Assembly (NCBI GenBank): GCA_036488815.1
Contig: DASXGX010000056.1
Span: forward strand, 15,728 to 79,727
Length of the DNA: 64,000 bases
Source: Roseiarcus sp036488815
GTDB lineage: Bacteria > Pseudomonadota > Alphaproteobacteria > Rhizobiales > Beijerinckiaceae
Direction: 5' to 3'
Shown here: positions 33,509 through 41,969 of the stretch, piece after piece
Layout: each line of letters opens with the position of its first letter
Position numbering within the stretch: the stretch's first letter is position 1
The notes under the pieces: model-generated
Databases searched by the model: none
The model's input: the letters and a program-made list of their open reading frames with translations, nothing else
Told to the model about the DNA's origin: nothing
Translations under genes and position numbers: made by a program

Positions 33509-34801
33509 ATGAATCGGGAAGCGAACATCGCCGCTGGCGCTGCGGCGAGGCCGGTGTTGAGCGCACGCGGCATCTTTGCCGTCGTGCTCGGCAACGGCTA
33601 CGAATTCTTCGACTTCGGCGTCTACGCCGTCTATATCGGTGTCATCGGCCAAACCTTCTTTCCCGCTGGCGACACGCTCGCGAGCGACCTTGCCGCCGCC
33701 GCGACCTTCGGCGTCGGGTTCTTCGCTCGTCCGCTCGGCGGCCTCCTGATCGGCGCCTATGGCGACCGGGCAGGGCGTAAGGCGGCGATGACGCTGACCA
33801 TTGCGCTGATGGCGCTCGGCTCGGGGATGATCGCCGTGCTGCCGGGCTATTCCACGATTGGCGCCGCCGCGCCGGTTCTGCTTGTCCTCGCGCGCCTCGT
33901 GCAGGGCTTCGCGGTGGGCGGCGAAATGGGGCCCTCGACCCTGTTCATGCTCGAAGCGGCGCCGCCCGGCCGGCGCATGTTTTATGGCAGTTGGCAACTC
34001 GCCAGCCAGAACCTCGGCGCGCTCGCCTACGGGCTCGTCGGCGCGGCGACTGCGCTCGCCCTGTCGAAAGCGAGCCTGAACGATTGGGGCTGGCGCCTTC
34101 CCTTCGCGCTCGGCGTGCTCATCGCGCCGGTCGGCGTCTACATCCGCAACGCGCTCGAGGAGACGCTGTCGCGCGAGCCGCACGTCATCCCGCCGCGCGT
34201 CGGCGCATTGGTCGCCGTCGTGTTGCGCGAGCATTGGCGTGGCGTCGTCGTCGGCGTCGTGCTGATCGCCGGCAGCACCATCGCGCAATATTTCCTGGTC
34301 AGCATGACGCCCTACGCGATCCGCACCCTCCATCTGCCGGAGGCGACGGCGATGATCGGCGCGGTGACGCTCGGCGCCACCGGCGCGATCGGGGCGCTGA
34401 TCGGCGGTCTGCTTGCCGACCGTTTCGGCGTGAAGACGGTCGCCATCGCGCCACGAATCCTCATGTTGATCGCGCTGCTTCCGGTGATGGAATGGCTCGT
34501 GGCGACCCCAAGCGTCGTCACGCTGGCGCTGGCGGTCGGCCTGCTGAGCGTCTTGCAGGGCCTGAGCGGTGGCCCCGCATTGATGCTGATCCCGCGGCTG
34601 TTTCCCAAAGCGGCGCGCTCGACGGGTCTCGCCTTCACCTATTCGCTCGGCGTCGCGGTCTTCGGGGGAACCGCGACCGCGATCGTCACCTGGCTCGTCG
34701 AAGTCACAGGAAACCCGCTCGCCTCAGCCTACTACGTCCTCGGCGGCAACTTGGTGATGGTGGCGGCGATCCTGGCCGTGCCGGATAGCGACGAGGGGTA
34801 G
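33509..34801 (+). CDS. MFS transporter, metabolite:H+ symporter (MHS) type
   Basis: Inner-membrane transporter of 430 residues with about twelve hydrophobic segments. It has the sugar/metabolite symporter signatures: GNGYEFFDFGVYAVYIGVIG at the first helix, RPLGGLLIGAYGDRAGRKAA (loop 2-3) and LARLVQGFAVGGEMGPSTLF. Among MHS members (citrate, shikimate, 2-oxoglutarate, proline/betaine carriers) the substrate is unknown. It is separated from the sugar-acid genes by an R1 repeat, so co-transcription is uncertain, and it ends two bases before the convergent dnaB stop. Confidence 0.85.
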   Translation: MNREANIAAGAAARPVLSARGIFAVVLGNGYEFFDFGVYAVYIGVIGQTFFPAGDTLASDLAAAATFGVGFFARPLGGLLIGAYGDRAGRKAAMTLTIALMALGSGMIAVLPGYSTIGAAAPVLLVLARLVQGFAVGGEMGPSTLFMLEAAPPGRRMFYGSWQLASQNLGALAYGLVGAATALALSKASLNDWGWRLPFALGVLIAPVGVYIRNALEETLSREPHVIPPRVGALVAVVLREHWRGVVVGVVLIAGSTIAQYFLVSMTPYAIRTLHLPEATAMIGAVTLGATGAIGALIGGLLADRFGVKTVAIAPRILMLIALLPVMEWLVATPSVVTLALAVGLLSVLQGLSGGPALMLIPRLFPKAARSTGLAFTYSLGVAVFGGTATAIVTWLVEVTGNPLASAYYVLGGNLVMVAAILAVPDSDEG

Positions 34802-34803
34802 CC

Positions 34804-36303
34804 TCACCGCATCTCCGGCATCGCCTCCTCGCGCGCCAGATTGCCGAACCGCGTCAGCTCCGCCTCGAATTGCAATTCGACGGTGCCGGTCGGGCCGTGG
34901 CGCTGCTTGCCGATGATCACCTCGGCGCGGCCGTGCGCGGCCTCCATCTGGTTCATCCAGGTGAGGTGTTCTTCGGTGCCGGGGCGCGGCTCCTTGCCCT
35001 TGAGGTAATATTCCTCGCGATAGACGAACAGCACGACGTCCGCGTCCTGTTCGATCGAGCCTGATTCGCGCAAGTCCGAGAGCTGCGGGCGCTTGTCGTC
35101 GCGCTGTTCGACCTGGCGCGAGAGCTGCGACAACGCCACGATCGGCACGGCCAGCTCTTTCGCCAGCGCTTTCAGTCCGGTGGTGATCTCGGTGAGCTCC
35201 TGCACGCGGCTGTCGCCGCGCGATTTGGAGCCCGAGAGCAATTGCAGATAGTCGATCACCAGGACGTCGAGGCCGCGCTGGCGCTTGAGTCGGCGCGCTC
35301 GCGCGGTCAGCTGGGCGATCGAGATGCCGCCGGTCTGGTCGATGTAGAACGGGATCGACTGCATCTCGCGCACCGCCTCGGCGACGTGATGAAAATCGCT
35401 TTCGGTGATGTCGCCGCGACGGATCTTGTGCGACGAGACGCCCGATTGCTCGGCGATAATGCGGGTCGCCAATTGTTCCGCCGACATTTCCAGCGAGAAG
35501 AAGCCGACGATGCCGCCCTCGACCGTCTCCAGCGACCCGTCGGGGCGCTGCTCGCCCCGATACGCCTTGGCGATGTTGAAGGCGATGTTGGTGGCGAGCG
35601 ACGTCTTGCCCATGGCGGGGCGGCCGGCGAGGATGATCAGGTCGGAGGCCTGCAGGCCGCCCATCTTCTGATCGAGATCGATCAGGCCGGTGGAGACGCC
35701 GCTCAGATGGCCGTCGCGCTCATAGGCCTTGGCGGCCATGTCCACCGCGGTCTTCAGCGCGTCGGAGAAGCGCTGAAAGCCGCCGTCGTAGCGCCCGCCC
35801 TCGGCGATAGCGTAGAGGCGCCGCTCAGCCTCCTCGATCTGATCGCGCGGGCTCGAATCGACCGGCGCGTCATAGGCGACGTTGACGACCTCCTCGCCGA
35901 TCTGGATCAGATCGCGGCGCACCGCGAGGTCGTGGATCATGCGGCCGTAGTCGTTGGCGTTGATGATCGTCGTCGCCTCGGCCGCGAGCCGGGCGAGATA
36001 TTGCGGCACGGTGACGCCGCCGAGGTCGTGCTCGCCCAGAAAGGTCTTCAGCGTGATCGGCGAGGCAAGCTTGCCAGCGCGAATCAGCGAGCCGGCGATC
36101 TCGTAGATCCGCCGATGGATTTCCTCGGCGAAGTGCTCGGGCTTGAGGAAGTCCGAGACGCGGTCGTAAGCGTCGTTATTGACGAGGATGGCGCCCAGCA
36201 GCGCCTGCTCCGCCTCGATATTGAGCGGCGGCGTGCGATAGACGGGCTCGGACGGGTTGGCGACGACGGCGCGCCGCCCCGCGAATGAATCAACGTTCGC
36301 CAT
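34804..36303 (-). CDS. dnaB: Replicative DNA helicase
   Basis: Hexameric helicase that unwinds DNA ahead of the replication fork. The 499-residue protein has the N-terminal DnaB domain (about 25-130, with NIEAEQALLGAILVNNDAYD) and the RecA-like domain (about 200-470). Walker A is AGRPAMGKTSLATNIAFN (227 onward); VLVIDYLQLL is motif H2; ALSQLSRQVEQRDDKRPQLS and ADVVLFVYREEYY follow. No intein or insertion is seen. It ends tail to tail with the MFS gene, with two bases between the stops. Confidence 0.97.
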   Translation of the reverse strand: MANVDSFAGRRAVVANPSEPVYRTPPLNIEAEQALLGAILVNNDAYDRVSDFLKPEHFAEEIHRRIYEIAGSLIRAGKLASPITLKTFLGEHDLGGVTVPQYLARLAAEATTIINANDYGRMIHDLAVRRDLIQIGEEVVNVAYDAPVDSSPRDQIEEAERRLYAIAEGGRYDGGFQRFSDALKTAVDMAAKAYERDGHLSGVSTGLIDLDQKMGGLQASDLIILAGRPAMGKTSLATNIAFNIAKAYRGEQRPDGSLETVEGGIVGFFSLEMSAEQLATRIIAEQSGVSSHKIRRGDITESDFHHVAEAVREMQSIPFYIDQTGGISIAQLTARARRLKRQRGLDVLVIDYLQLLSGSKSRGDSRVQELTEITTGLKALAKELAVPIVALSQLSRQVEQRDDKRPQLSDLRESGSIEQDADVVLFVYREEYYLKGKEPRPGTEEHLTWMNQMEAAHGRAEVIIGKQRHGPTGTVELQFEAELTRFGNLAREEAMPEMR

Positions 36304-36429
36304 GGCGTTTGGAGCAATTCGGGTTGTGAGGTTGAAAGCGAACGCGGCTACGCGATTCGGCTGAACGAGAGATTACGCTCATCCCGCAGCCGGAAAAGAT
36401 TTGTGTCATGGTTCGCGGCGGCAGGCGAG

Positions 36430-36450
36430 GGCGCCACCGCGAGTGGCGCC
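36430..36450. terminator. Perfect 8-bp GC hairpin downstream of vapC
   Basis: GGCGCCAC-CGCGA-GTGGCGCC is followed on the plus strand by GTTTGT. On the minus strand, which carries vapBC, it lies about 80 bases after the vapC stop without a T-run. It may end vapBC transcription before dnaB. The rest of the 223-base gap (36304-36526) shows no gene. Confidence 0.4.
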
Positions 36451-36526
36451 GTTTGTCCCCGCAATCCCTAATGTAAATCTTTTTCGCCTGTTGTAGCCGC
36501 CGACCGGCTTGACTGTAGCCGGACCG

Positions 36527-36916
36527 TCACACGACCGGCAGGGCGAGATGCGTCGACATGGCGTCGAAGTCGCGATCGTCGTGCAGAAGGAGATGGCCTC
36601 GCTCGAGACAAAACGTCGCGATCACGAGGTCGATCGTTTTGCGGACGGTGACGCCGCGCTGGCGCAACAATCGATAGTGCGCGGCCGCGCGCGCCGCGAG
36701 CGCCTCGTTCAGCATGCTTTCGATTGTGAACTCGCGCAACGCTCGTTCGATGCGCGCCGCATGCGCCTCGTTTCTCGCTCCTTGCAAAACTTCAAGCAGA
36801 ACAATGTCGCCGACGAGGATCGCGCCAGGGTCTTCGATCGCGTGCAGCTTAGCGACAGCGCGACTTCGTTCGCCGCGTAGGTTGGCGATCCAGACCGAAC
36901 TGTCGACGACGATCAA
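36527..36916 (-). CDS. vapC: VapC-type PIN-domain toxin
   Basis: Ribonuclease toxin of a type II toxin-antitoxin pair; PIN-domain VapC proteins cut tRNA or rRNA. The 129 residues have the acidic metal-binding set: Asp5 (MIVVDSSVWI), Glu42 (LLEVLQG), Asp96 (KTIDLVIATF) and the DDRDFD stretch (about 113-118). The TTG start overlaps the stop of the antitoxin gene (TTGA), so the toxin is made only after antitoxin translation. Confidence 0.9.
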   Translation of the reverse strand: MIVVDSSVWIANLRGERSRAVAKLHAIEDPGAILVGDIVLLEVLQGARNEAHAARIERALREFTIESMLNEALAARAAAHYRLLRQRGVTVRKTIDLVIATFCLERGHLLLHDDRDFDAMSTHLALPVV

Positions 36917-37125
36917 CGGCGCGCGGCTTTCGGGACATCAAGGCGCATCGCATCGAGGTCGCCCTGCCAGCCGAGACCCGCCATCTCGCCGATCGCGCTC
37001 CGCTGCGCCTCCTGGCGCACCAACCGGCGCAAAGCTTCCTCGACGGTGGCCTTCTTGGTCTTGAGACCCGAGGCCGCCATCGCGCTCGCCAAGAGTTCGT
37101 CGTCGATCTCGATATTGGTGCGCAC
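36913..37125 (-). CDS. vapB: VapB-type antitoxin
   Basis: Antitoxin of 70 residues. The N-terminal half reads as a ribbon-helix-helix: MRTNIEIDDELLASAMAASG and KKATVEEALRRLVRQEAQR. The C-terminal tail (GDLDAMRLD) is the usual VapC-binding segment with a Trp-Gln-Gly-Asp stretch before it. It starts with GTG at 37125; that start is supported by its frame and by the promoter and palindrome immediately upstream. The VapBC complex should bind that palindrome. Confidence 0.9.
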   Translation of the reverse strand: MRTNIEIDDELLASAMAASGLKTKKATVEEALRRLVRQEAQRSAIGEMAGLGWQGDLDAMRLDVPKAARR

Positions 37126-37135
37126 GTTTCAGTCC

Positions 37136-37184
37136 GATGTGTATGGGGCGAGCTCATTATACACATCTTCGCTCATGCGAGCAA
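37136..37184 (-). promoter_or_regulatory. vapBC promoter with an overlapping palindromic operator
   Basis: On the minus strand TTGCTC (37179-37184) and a consensus TATAAT (37156-37161) are separated by exactly 17 bases. A perfect 9-base inverted repeat, GATGTGTAT and ATACACATC (37136-37144 and 37159-37167, 14 bases apart), has one arm over the -10 box. This is the expected layout for autorepression by a VapB dimer pair. Confidence 0.8.
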
Positions 37185-37328
37185 TTCCCAAGTCGTTGCT
37201 GGTTTTTCAGCCCGTTCTCGACATCAAATCGCGCATGCGAGCGGTTCTACCGCGTGGCGAAGTCCGCGAGCCGGCTTGGGCGACCGAACTAATGCGGAGC
37301 TATTGGTGACCGCGCGCCGAGCGGTGGT

Positions 37329-38294
37329 TCAGCCGGCGCAAATGCGGGACTTGGCCGCCGCATATTCCTCGGCGAGGCGCGCGACGACCTCCGCAGCGGG
37401 CCTCACCGCCTTGACGGCGCCGATGCCCTGGCCGGAGCCCCAGATGTCGCGCCAGGCCTTGGCCTTGGCGCCGGAGCCCGAGCCGAAGTCCATCGTCTTG
37501 ACGTCGCCGGCAGGAAGGTTCTCCGGATCGAGGCCTGCCGCGATGATCGAGGGCCTGAGATAATTGCCGAAGACGCCGGTGAAGAGGCTCGAGCCGACGA
37601 TGTCTTCGGCGCGGCCGTCGACGATCGCCTGCTTGTAGTCGTCGATCGCGCGCGCTTCCTTGGTGGCGATGAAGGTCGAGCCGATATAGGCGAGATCCGC
37701 CCCCATCGCCTCGGCGGCGAGGATCGATCCGCCGTTGGCGATGGCGCCGGAAAGCGCCAGCGGCCCGTCGAACCATTCCCGGATTTCCTGCACCAGCGCG
37801 AAGGGCGAGAACGGGCCGGCGTGTCCGCCCGCGCCGGCGGCGACGGCGATCAGGCCGTCCGCGCCTTTCTCGACAGCCTTGCGCGCGAAGCGCACGTTGA
37901 TGATGTCGTGCAAGGTGAGGCCGCCGTAGGAATGGACGGCCTGGTTCACGTCCTCGCGCGCGCCGAGCGAGGTGATGACGATCGGAGCCTTCCACTTGAC
38001 CGTCAGCTCCATGTCCTGCTCGAGGCGCGCGTTGGACTTGTGGACGATCTGATTGACGGCGAAAGGCGCCGCGGGGCTGTCGGGATGGGCGCGGTCGTGG
38101 GCGGCCAGCGCCTCGGTGATCTCATGCAGCCATTCGTCGAGCTGGCTGGCGGGGCGCGCGTTGAGGGCCGGAAACGCGCCGACGATGCCGGCCTTGCACT
38201 GCGCGATCACCAAGTCGGGATGCGAGATGATGAACAGAGGCGCGCCGATCACCGGCAGGCGCAGCTTGGCTCGCAGGGCGTTCGGCGCGGTCAT
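37329..38294 (-). CDS. Nitronate monooxygenase / FMN-dependent oxidoreductase
   Basis: TIM-barrel flavoprotein of 321 residues, related to 2-nitropropane dioxygenase; it oxidises alkyl nitronates or, in some relatives, reduces enoyl compounds. Seen: LRLPVIGAPLFIISHPDLVI at the start, CKAGIVGAFPALNARP, the FMN-phosphate and active-site segment AAGAGGHAGPFSPFALVQEI, and GAIANGGSILAAEAMGADLA YIG-type continuation. ATG 38294 follows GGAGGAAGC. The start is preceded by a 14-base near-palindrome that looks like a TetR-type operator. Confidence 0.85.
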   Translation of the reverse strand: MTAPNALRAKLRLPVIGAPLFIISHPDLVIAQCKAGIVGAFPALNARPASQLDEWLHEITEALAAHDRAHPDSPAAPFAVNQIVHKSNARLEQDMELTVKWKAPIVITSLGAREDVNQAVHSYGGLTLHDIINVRFARKAVEKGADGLIAVAAGAGGHAGPFSPFALVQEIREWFDGPLALSGAIANGGSILAAEAMGADLAYIGSTFIATKEARAIDDYKQAIVDGRAEDIVGSSLFTGVFGNYLRPSIIAAGLDPENLPAGDVKTMDFGSGSGAKAKAWRDIWGSGQGIGAVKAVRPAAEVVARLAEEYAAAKSRICAG

Positions 38295-38313
38295 CGTTCG
38301 CTTCCTCCAGTTT

Positions 38314-38327
38314 GTTCACATGTAAAC
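38314..38327 (-). promoter_or_regulatory. Candidate TetR-type operator upstream of the nitronate monooxygenase gene
   Basis: GTTCACATGTAAAC matches its own reverse complement at 12 of 14 positions and lies 20 bases before the start codon. Sites of the GTTxACATGTxAAC form are bound by several TetR-family repressors of lipid or xenobiotic genes. No TetR gene is in the window. Confidence 0.4.
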
Positions 38328-38360
38328 GATCGTCGGCAGCGACGCAAGGCTTTCGCGGAG

Positions 38361-39227
38361 TCACTGCGGGTCCGTCAGCCAGTCGCAGACGAATTCGCTT
38401 CCCGGGCCGCGCCGCAGGAGTTGCGCCAGCCAGGGCACAAGAATGCGCGCCTCTTCGATCAGCGTGAAGGGCGGATTGACGAGGAGGAGGCCGGTGCGGC
38501 GCAGCGGGCTCGGCGAATGGGGACCCGGATCGACGGCGCCGACATCGATCTCGAGCCGTAGGATTGCCGGCGCGCCGAGCGCGGCGACGCCATTCAGGAA
38601 GCGGGCGTCCTCAATGGCGCTCTTGATCGGGCGCCAGAGCGCATAGGAGCCGCGCGGCCATTTCACCAAGGCGCGCTTGAGCGCCGTCTCGACGCGCTCG
38701 GTCTCGTCGGTTTCCTCGAAAGGGGGATCGATGAGGACGAGGCCGCGCCGCTCCTTGGGCGGCAGATAGGCGTTGAGCGCGACATAACCGTCGGTGCCGA
38801 CGATCGAGAGCCGGTTGTCGCGTCCGAGAGCGGCGACGAGGCGCTCGCGCTCCTCGGGATGGTGTTCGCACAGCGCGAGGCGGTCCTGCGCGCGCAGAAG
38901 CGTCTGAGCGATCGCGGGCGAGCCCGGATAGGAGTGAGGGCGGCCCTCGTCGGCGTCGTACGGGCCGATCGCCTGAAGATAGGGGGCGACGAGGTCGGCG
39001 ACGGGCGGGGCGGGGCGCGCTTTCAGCAGCCGGGCGACGCCGTCGCGCCATTCCGGGGAGCGGCGCGCGGCTTCACTCGCCAGATCGTAGCGGCCGGCGC
39101 CGGCGTGCGTGTCGATGAAACGCATCGGCGCGTCTTTGCGCGCGAGATAGACGAGGATGCGCGCGAGGATCGCGTGCTTGAAGACGTCGGCGAAATTGCC
39201 GGCGTGGAAGGCGTGCCGATAGTTCAT
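38361..39227 (-). CDS. rlmJ: 23S rRNA (adenine-2030 N6) methyltransferase
   Basis: Methylates A2030 of 23S rRNA. The 288-residue protein begins with the diagnostic MNYRHAFHAGNFADVFKHA, followed by FIDTHAGAGRYDL (SAM-binding). The catalytic N6-adenine motif DPPFEETDE is at 167-175 (DPPF in place of DPPY). The C-terminal half contains GLLLVNPPFTLIEEARILVP, a second NPPF-like stretch also present in relatives. It is a single gene between the nitronate monooxygenase and RNase T2 genes. Confidence 0.94.
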   Translation of the reverse strand: MNYRHAFHAGNFADVFKHAILARILVYLARKDAPMRFIDTHAGAGRYDLASEAARRSPEWRDGVARLLKARPAPPVADLVAPYLQAIGPYDADEGRPHSYPGSPAIAQTLLRAQDRLALCEHHPEERERLVAALGRDNRLSIVGTDGYVALNAYLPPKERRGLVLIDPPFEETDETERVETALKRALVKWPRGSYALWRPIKSAIEDARFLNGVAALGAPAILRLEIDVGAVDPGPHSPSPLRRTGLLLVNPPFTLIEEARILVPWLAQLLRRGPGSEFVCDWLTDPQ

Positions 39228-39257
39228 CGCGCCGTGCTCCGATTGCCGCGCATCCGG

Positions 39258-39917
39258 TCAGCGCAGCGGCGCGACCGTGATCGAGGAGGCATGGCAGGTG
39301 TGGCCCGCGACCTTCGGACAATTCGCGAAGGCGTGCAGATCCTTGGAGACGCAGAGACGTACGTCGACGAATTCGCCGTTGCGACAGGTGACGGCCATGT
39401 TCGCCGGCTGCAGATTTGCGTTGGCGGCGACGAAGGCCTGCTCGATCGCGCTTGGGGCGAGGGTCAAGGCCGCATGCGGCGCCTTAAGGATGTCCGGCAC
39501 GACGACGCCGTCGCGCAGCGTCTTCACCGCGCCGAAATAGTCTTCAGGATCGAGGCCGGAGCAGGAGCCGTGCTTGAGATATTCGTAGCGCGCCAGACCC
39601 TCGTCCGGGTAGACGCCTTCGGTCAGAGCGACGGCGGCGGCGGATATGTGGGCGCCGTATTGGCAATTCTCGGGATTCGGGCCGCGCGCGCGGTCAGGCC
39701 AGAGCCCGTGCACGACGAAGCCGCTCCCGGCGCCGGCCGCGCATTGCGTCGGCGACTTCTCGGCCCCGCCGGTGTCGCAGAAGCCCGGCGACCACGACAG
39801 GGTGAAGACGTAGTAGTCGAATCCGGCTGCATCCTGGGCGCTCGCGGGGGAGGGCGACGCCGTGGCGGCGAGCGCCGCAGCGGCGAGGGCGAGAGCGAGG
39901 GTTCGTCCGAGACGCAT
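39258..39917 (-). CDS. Secreted ribonuclease T2 family protein
   Basis: Exported endoribonuclease that cuts RNA through 2',3'-cyclic phosphates. The 219-residue precursor has a signal peptide (about 1-28, ending ASA). Both catalytic segments are intact: FVVHGLWPD (CAS I, His70) and YEYLKHGSCSG (CAS II, Glu112, Lys115, His116). Six to eight Cys residues suggest disulfides, as usual for the family. It lies 30 bases upstream of rlmJ and 24 bases downstream of another exported protein, a probable three-gene run. Confidence 0.92.
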   Translation of the reverse strand: MRLGRTLALALAAAALAATASPSPASAQDAAGFDYYVFTLSWSPGFCDTGGAEKSPTQCAAGAGSGFVVHGLWPDRARGPNPENCQYGAHISAAAVALTEGVYPDEGLARYEYLKHGSCSGLDPEDYFGAVKTLRDGVVVPDILKAPHAALTLAPSAIEQAFVAANANLQPANMAVTCRNGEFVDVRLCVSKDLHAFANCPKVAGHTCHASSITVAPLR

Positions 39918-39941
39918 GGGAGGACCCCCCCGATCCGCGAC

Positions 39942-40430
39942 TCAGTATCGGGCGCGAATCGCGTTTTCGCCGAGGAAGCGCTCGGCGAACGGACGCAGCG
40001 ATTGGCAGCCCGGCGCATAGGCGAGATTGCGATCGAGGCCGACCACGCACCATTCGACGCCGTAGCCCCAGCCGATGATGCCGAGGTTTTCCTCGATGTC
40101 GTAGATCACCGTATGTTCGCGACGGTCGTTGAGGGTCGCGCGGGCGAGGCAGTAGCGGCGCGGGATGTAGTCGAGCCCGTTGGCGCGCATGCCGATCTCG
40201 CGGACGCGGTCATAGGCGGCGATTTCGAGCGAGGAGGCCCAGTATTCGGATTCTTTCTGGGCGAAGCGGTCGCTGATTCGCGACAGGACCCACGGATCTT
40301 CGCAGGCCGGCAGTTGGCCGGAATACCCTGCGTACCGTTGCTCCGCCGGCACTACAATATGGCCCCCATCGGCCTTAGCCGCGGCTCCGAAGGCAAGGAA
40401 CGCCGCGAGGCAGATCATGATGCGTTTCAT
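39942..40430 (-). CDS. Conserved exported protein of unknown function
   Basis: Protein of 162 residues with a signal peptide (about 1-20, MKRIMICLAAFLAFGAAAKA). The mature part has DGGHIVVPAEQRY, PACEDPWVLSRISDRFAQKE, RRYCLARATLNDRREHTVIY and GWGYGVEWCVVGLDRNLAYA. It has four Cys, likely two disulfides. The form recurs in Rhizobiales genomes as hypothetical proteins, but I cannot name a family. A start nine codons upstream is possible. It sits directly before the secreted RNase T2 gene and may be co-expressed. Confidence 0.75.
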   Translation of the reverse strand: MKRIMICLAAFLAFGAAAKADGGHIVVPAEQRYAGYSGQLPACEDPWVLSRISDRFAQKESEYWASSLEIAAYDRVREIGMRANGLDYIPRRYCLARATLNDRREHTVIYDIEENLGIIGWGYGVEWCVVGLDRNLAYAPGCQSLRPFAERFLGENAIRARY

Positions 40431-40552
40431 CGCCGAGTCTCGCTGATTTGCTAGCACGCCACCATGCGGTGCGCGCTTGCGAGGGTCAAGGGATGCGTCG
40501 CGGATTTCCCCGTCCGCCGCCGTTCGGGACTCCGTGCGGCGAGGGTGCGGCG

Positions 40553-41038
40553 TCAGTTCAGGCGGTCTTTCAGCGCAGCGATCTCGCGCGCCGCCAACTC
40601 AGCGCCGACGGCGCCCTGGGTCTCGTCGCGGAGCACGACCTCGGCCGCCTTCGCAGCATAATCGGCGGCGACTGAGCGCACGTCGGCCGCGGCTTGGTTC
40701 TCGGCGAGGGCGATTTTGGCTTCGGCCTGCTTGGTGCGGCGGGCGACGAAATCGTTCATGCGCTCGGCCGTGTCCTTCGCCAATTGCTCGGCTTGGGCGC
40801 GCGCCTCGGCAACGATGGCGGCGGCGTTGGCCTCCGCCTCGGCGGCCTTCTTCTCGAAGCTCGCGAGCAAAGCGGTCGCCTCGGCGCGCAGCTTGGCGGC
40901 CTGCGCGAGTTCGTCGGCGATCGCCTGGCCGCGCGCGTCGAGCGCGGCCAGAAGGGTGCGATGCACGCCCAGGTAGCCGAGCAGGCAGAGAAAGACGATG
41001 AAGCCGACGAGGACGAAAAATTCGGCGCCGAATTCCAT
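40553..41038 (-). CDS. atpF: ATP synthase Fo subunit b
   Basis: Peripheral stalk subunit of F-type ATP synthase. The 161-residue protein has one N-terminal membrane helix (about 5-25, FFVLVGFIVFLCLLGYLGV) followed by a long Ala/Glu/Lys-rich coiled coil (about 30-150, for example ALLASFEKKAAEAEANAAAI). It is the last gene of the leftward Fo operon. The F1 genes are elsewhere, as is usual in alphaproteobacteria. Confidence 0.93.
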   Translation of the reverse strand: MEFGAEFFVLVGFIVFLCLLGYLGVHRTLLAALDARGQAIADELAQAAKLRAEATALLASFEKKAAEAEANAAAIVAEARAQAEQLAKDTAERMNDFVARRTKQAEAKIALAENQAAADVRSVAADYAAKAAEVVLRDETQGAVGAELAAREIAALKDRLN

Positions 41039-41050
41039 GAGGCTCCCCTT

Positions 41051-41605
41051 TTAGTTCGCTTTCACGGACTGGACGGCGGCGGCGACCGCTTCCGGCTTCG
41101 CGGGACGGCCGATCAGGCGCTCGATGATCGCGCCGGCGGCGTCGTTGGCGATCGTGGCGACGTTCGACATGGCCTGCTCGCGCCGCTCGGCGATCTGCTT
41201 CTCGGCCGCGGCGAATTGGGCCGCGAGGTCTGCTTCGAGCGCCTTGCGCTTGGCGTCCGATTCGGCGGCGAGCTGGTCGCGTGCAGCTTGAGCCAGGCTC
41301 TGCGCCTTGGCGCGCGCTTGCGCGAGCGACTTCTCATGCGCGACGGCGGCCGCGTCGGCCTGCTGCTGCATCGCGGTGGCCTCGTCGAGGTCCTTGGCGA
41401 TGCGCGCCTTGCGCGCCTGGATCACCGCCCCGACCTTCGGCAGCGCTTTTTTCGACATGTAATAGTAGAGCGCGCCGAACGTGATGGCGAGCCACAGCAA
41501 CTGCGAGGGGAACGTCTCGCGCGCGAAGGGCGGGAAGTTGGCATGGCCAGCCTCGTGGCCGACTTCCGTCTGGGTCGCTTGGGCCGGGGTGTCGGATTGA
41601 GCCAT
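41051..41605 (-). CDS. ATP synthase Fo subunit b'
   Basis: Second, divergent b-type subunit (b'), found in phototrophs and alphaproteobacteria, which forms a b-b' heterodimer stalk. It has 184 residues: a polar N terminus (MAQSDTPAQATQTEVGHEAG), a membrane helix at about 31-50 (FPSQLLWLAITFGALYYYM), and a coiled coil. It lies between the genes for c and b, 12 bases before atpF. Some annotations use atpG or atpX for this gene, so no symbol is given. Confidence 0.93.
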   Translation of the reverse strand: MAQSDTPAQATQTEVGHEAGHANFPPFARETFPSQLLWLAITFGALYYYMSKKALPKVGAVIQARKARIAKDLDEATAMQQQADAAAVAHEKSLAQARAKAQSLAQAARDQLAAESDAKRKALEADLAAQFAAAEKQIAERREQAMSNVATIANDAAGAIIERLIGRPAKPEAVAAAVQSVKAN

Positions 41606-41679
41606 CGCTTTTCAAAAGCCTTGTTGCGGGAAAGCGCCCGGAGGCGCCTCCCGCGATGCGTTTGGGAAACGAACCCGTC

Positions 41680-41919
41680 TTAGACGGCGAACAGGAGCAG
41701 GAAGGCGATGAGGAGCGCGAAAATGCCGAGCGCTTCCGTCACCGCGAAACCGAAGATCAGACGGCCGAACTGCCCGTCCACCGCGCTCGGGTTGCGCAGA
41801 GCGCCGTTCAGGAACTGGCCGAACAGCGTGCCGACGCCGATGCCGGCGGCGCCGGTTCCGATCGCGGCGAGACCCGCGCCGATATACTTCGCGGCGACGG
41901 CAAGGTTGGCGGCGTCCAT
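41680..41919 (-). CDS. atpE: ATP synthase Fo subunit c
   Basis: Proton-carrying ring subunit. The 79 residues form two membrane helices joined by the polar loop NGALRNPSAVDGQ (RNP at 42-44). The conserved carboxylate is Glu62 in FAVTEALGIF. There is no signal for sodium binding. It is separated from the a-subunit gene by about 50 bases, as is common where c is needed in many copies. Confidence 0.97.
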   Translation of the reverse strand: MDAANLAVAAKYIGAGLAAIGTGAAGIGVGTLFGQFLNGALRNPSAVDGQFGRLIFGFAVTEALGIFALLIAFLLLFAV

Positions 41920-41969
41920 TCTAAACTCCTAGTTTTTGGATTGCTGCGTTTTGCGACGAAAGCGACCGG

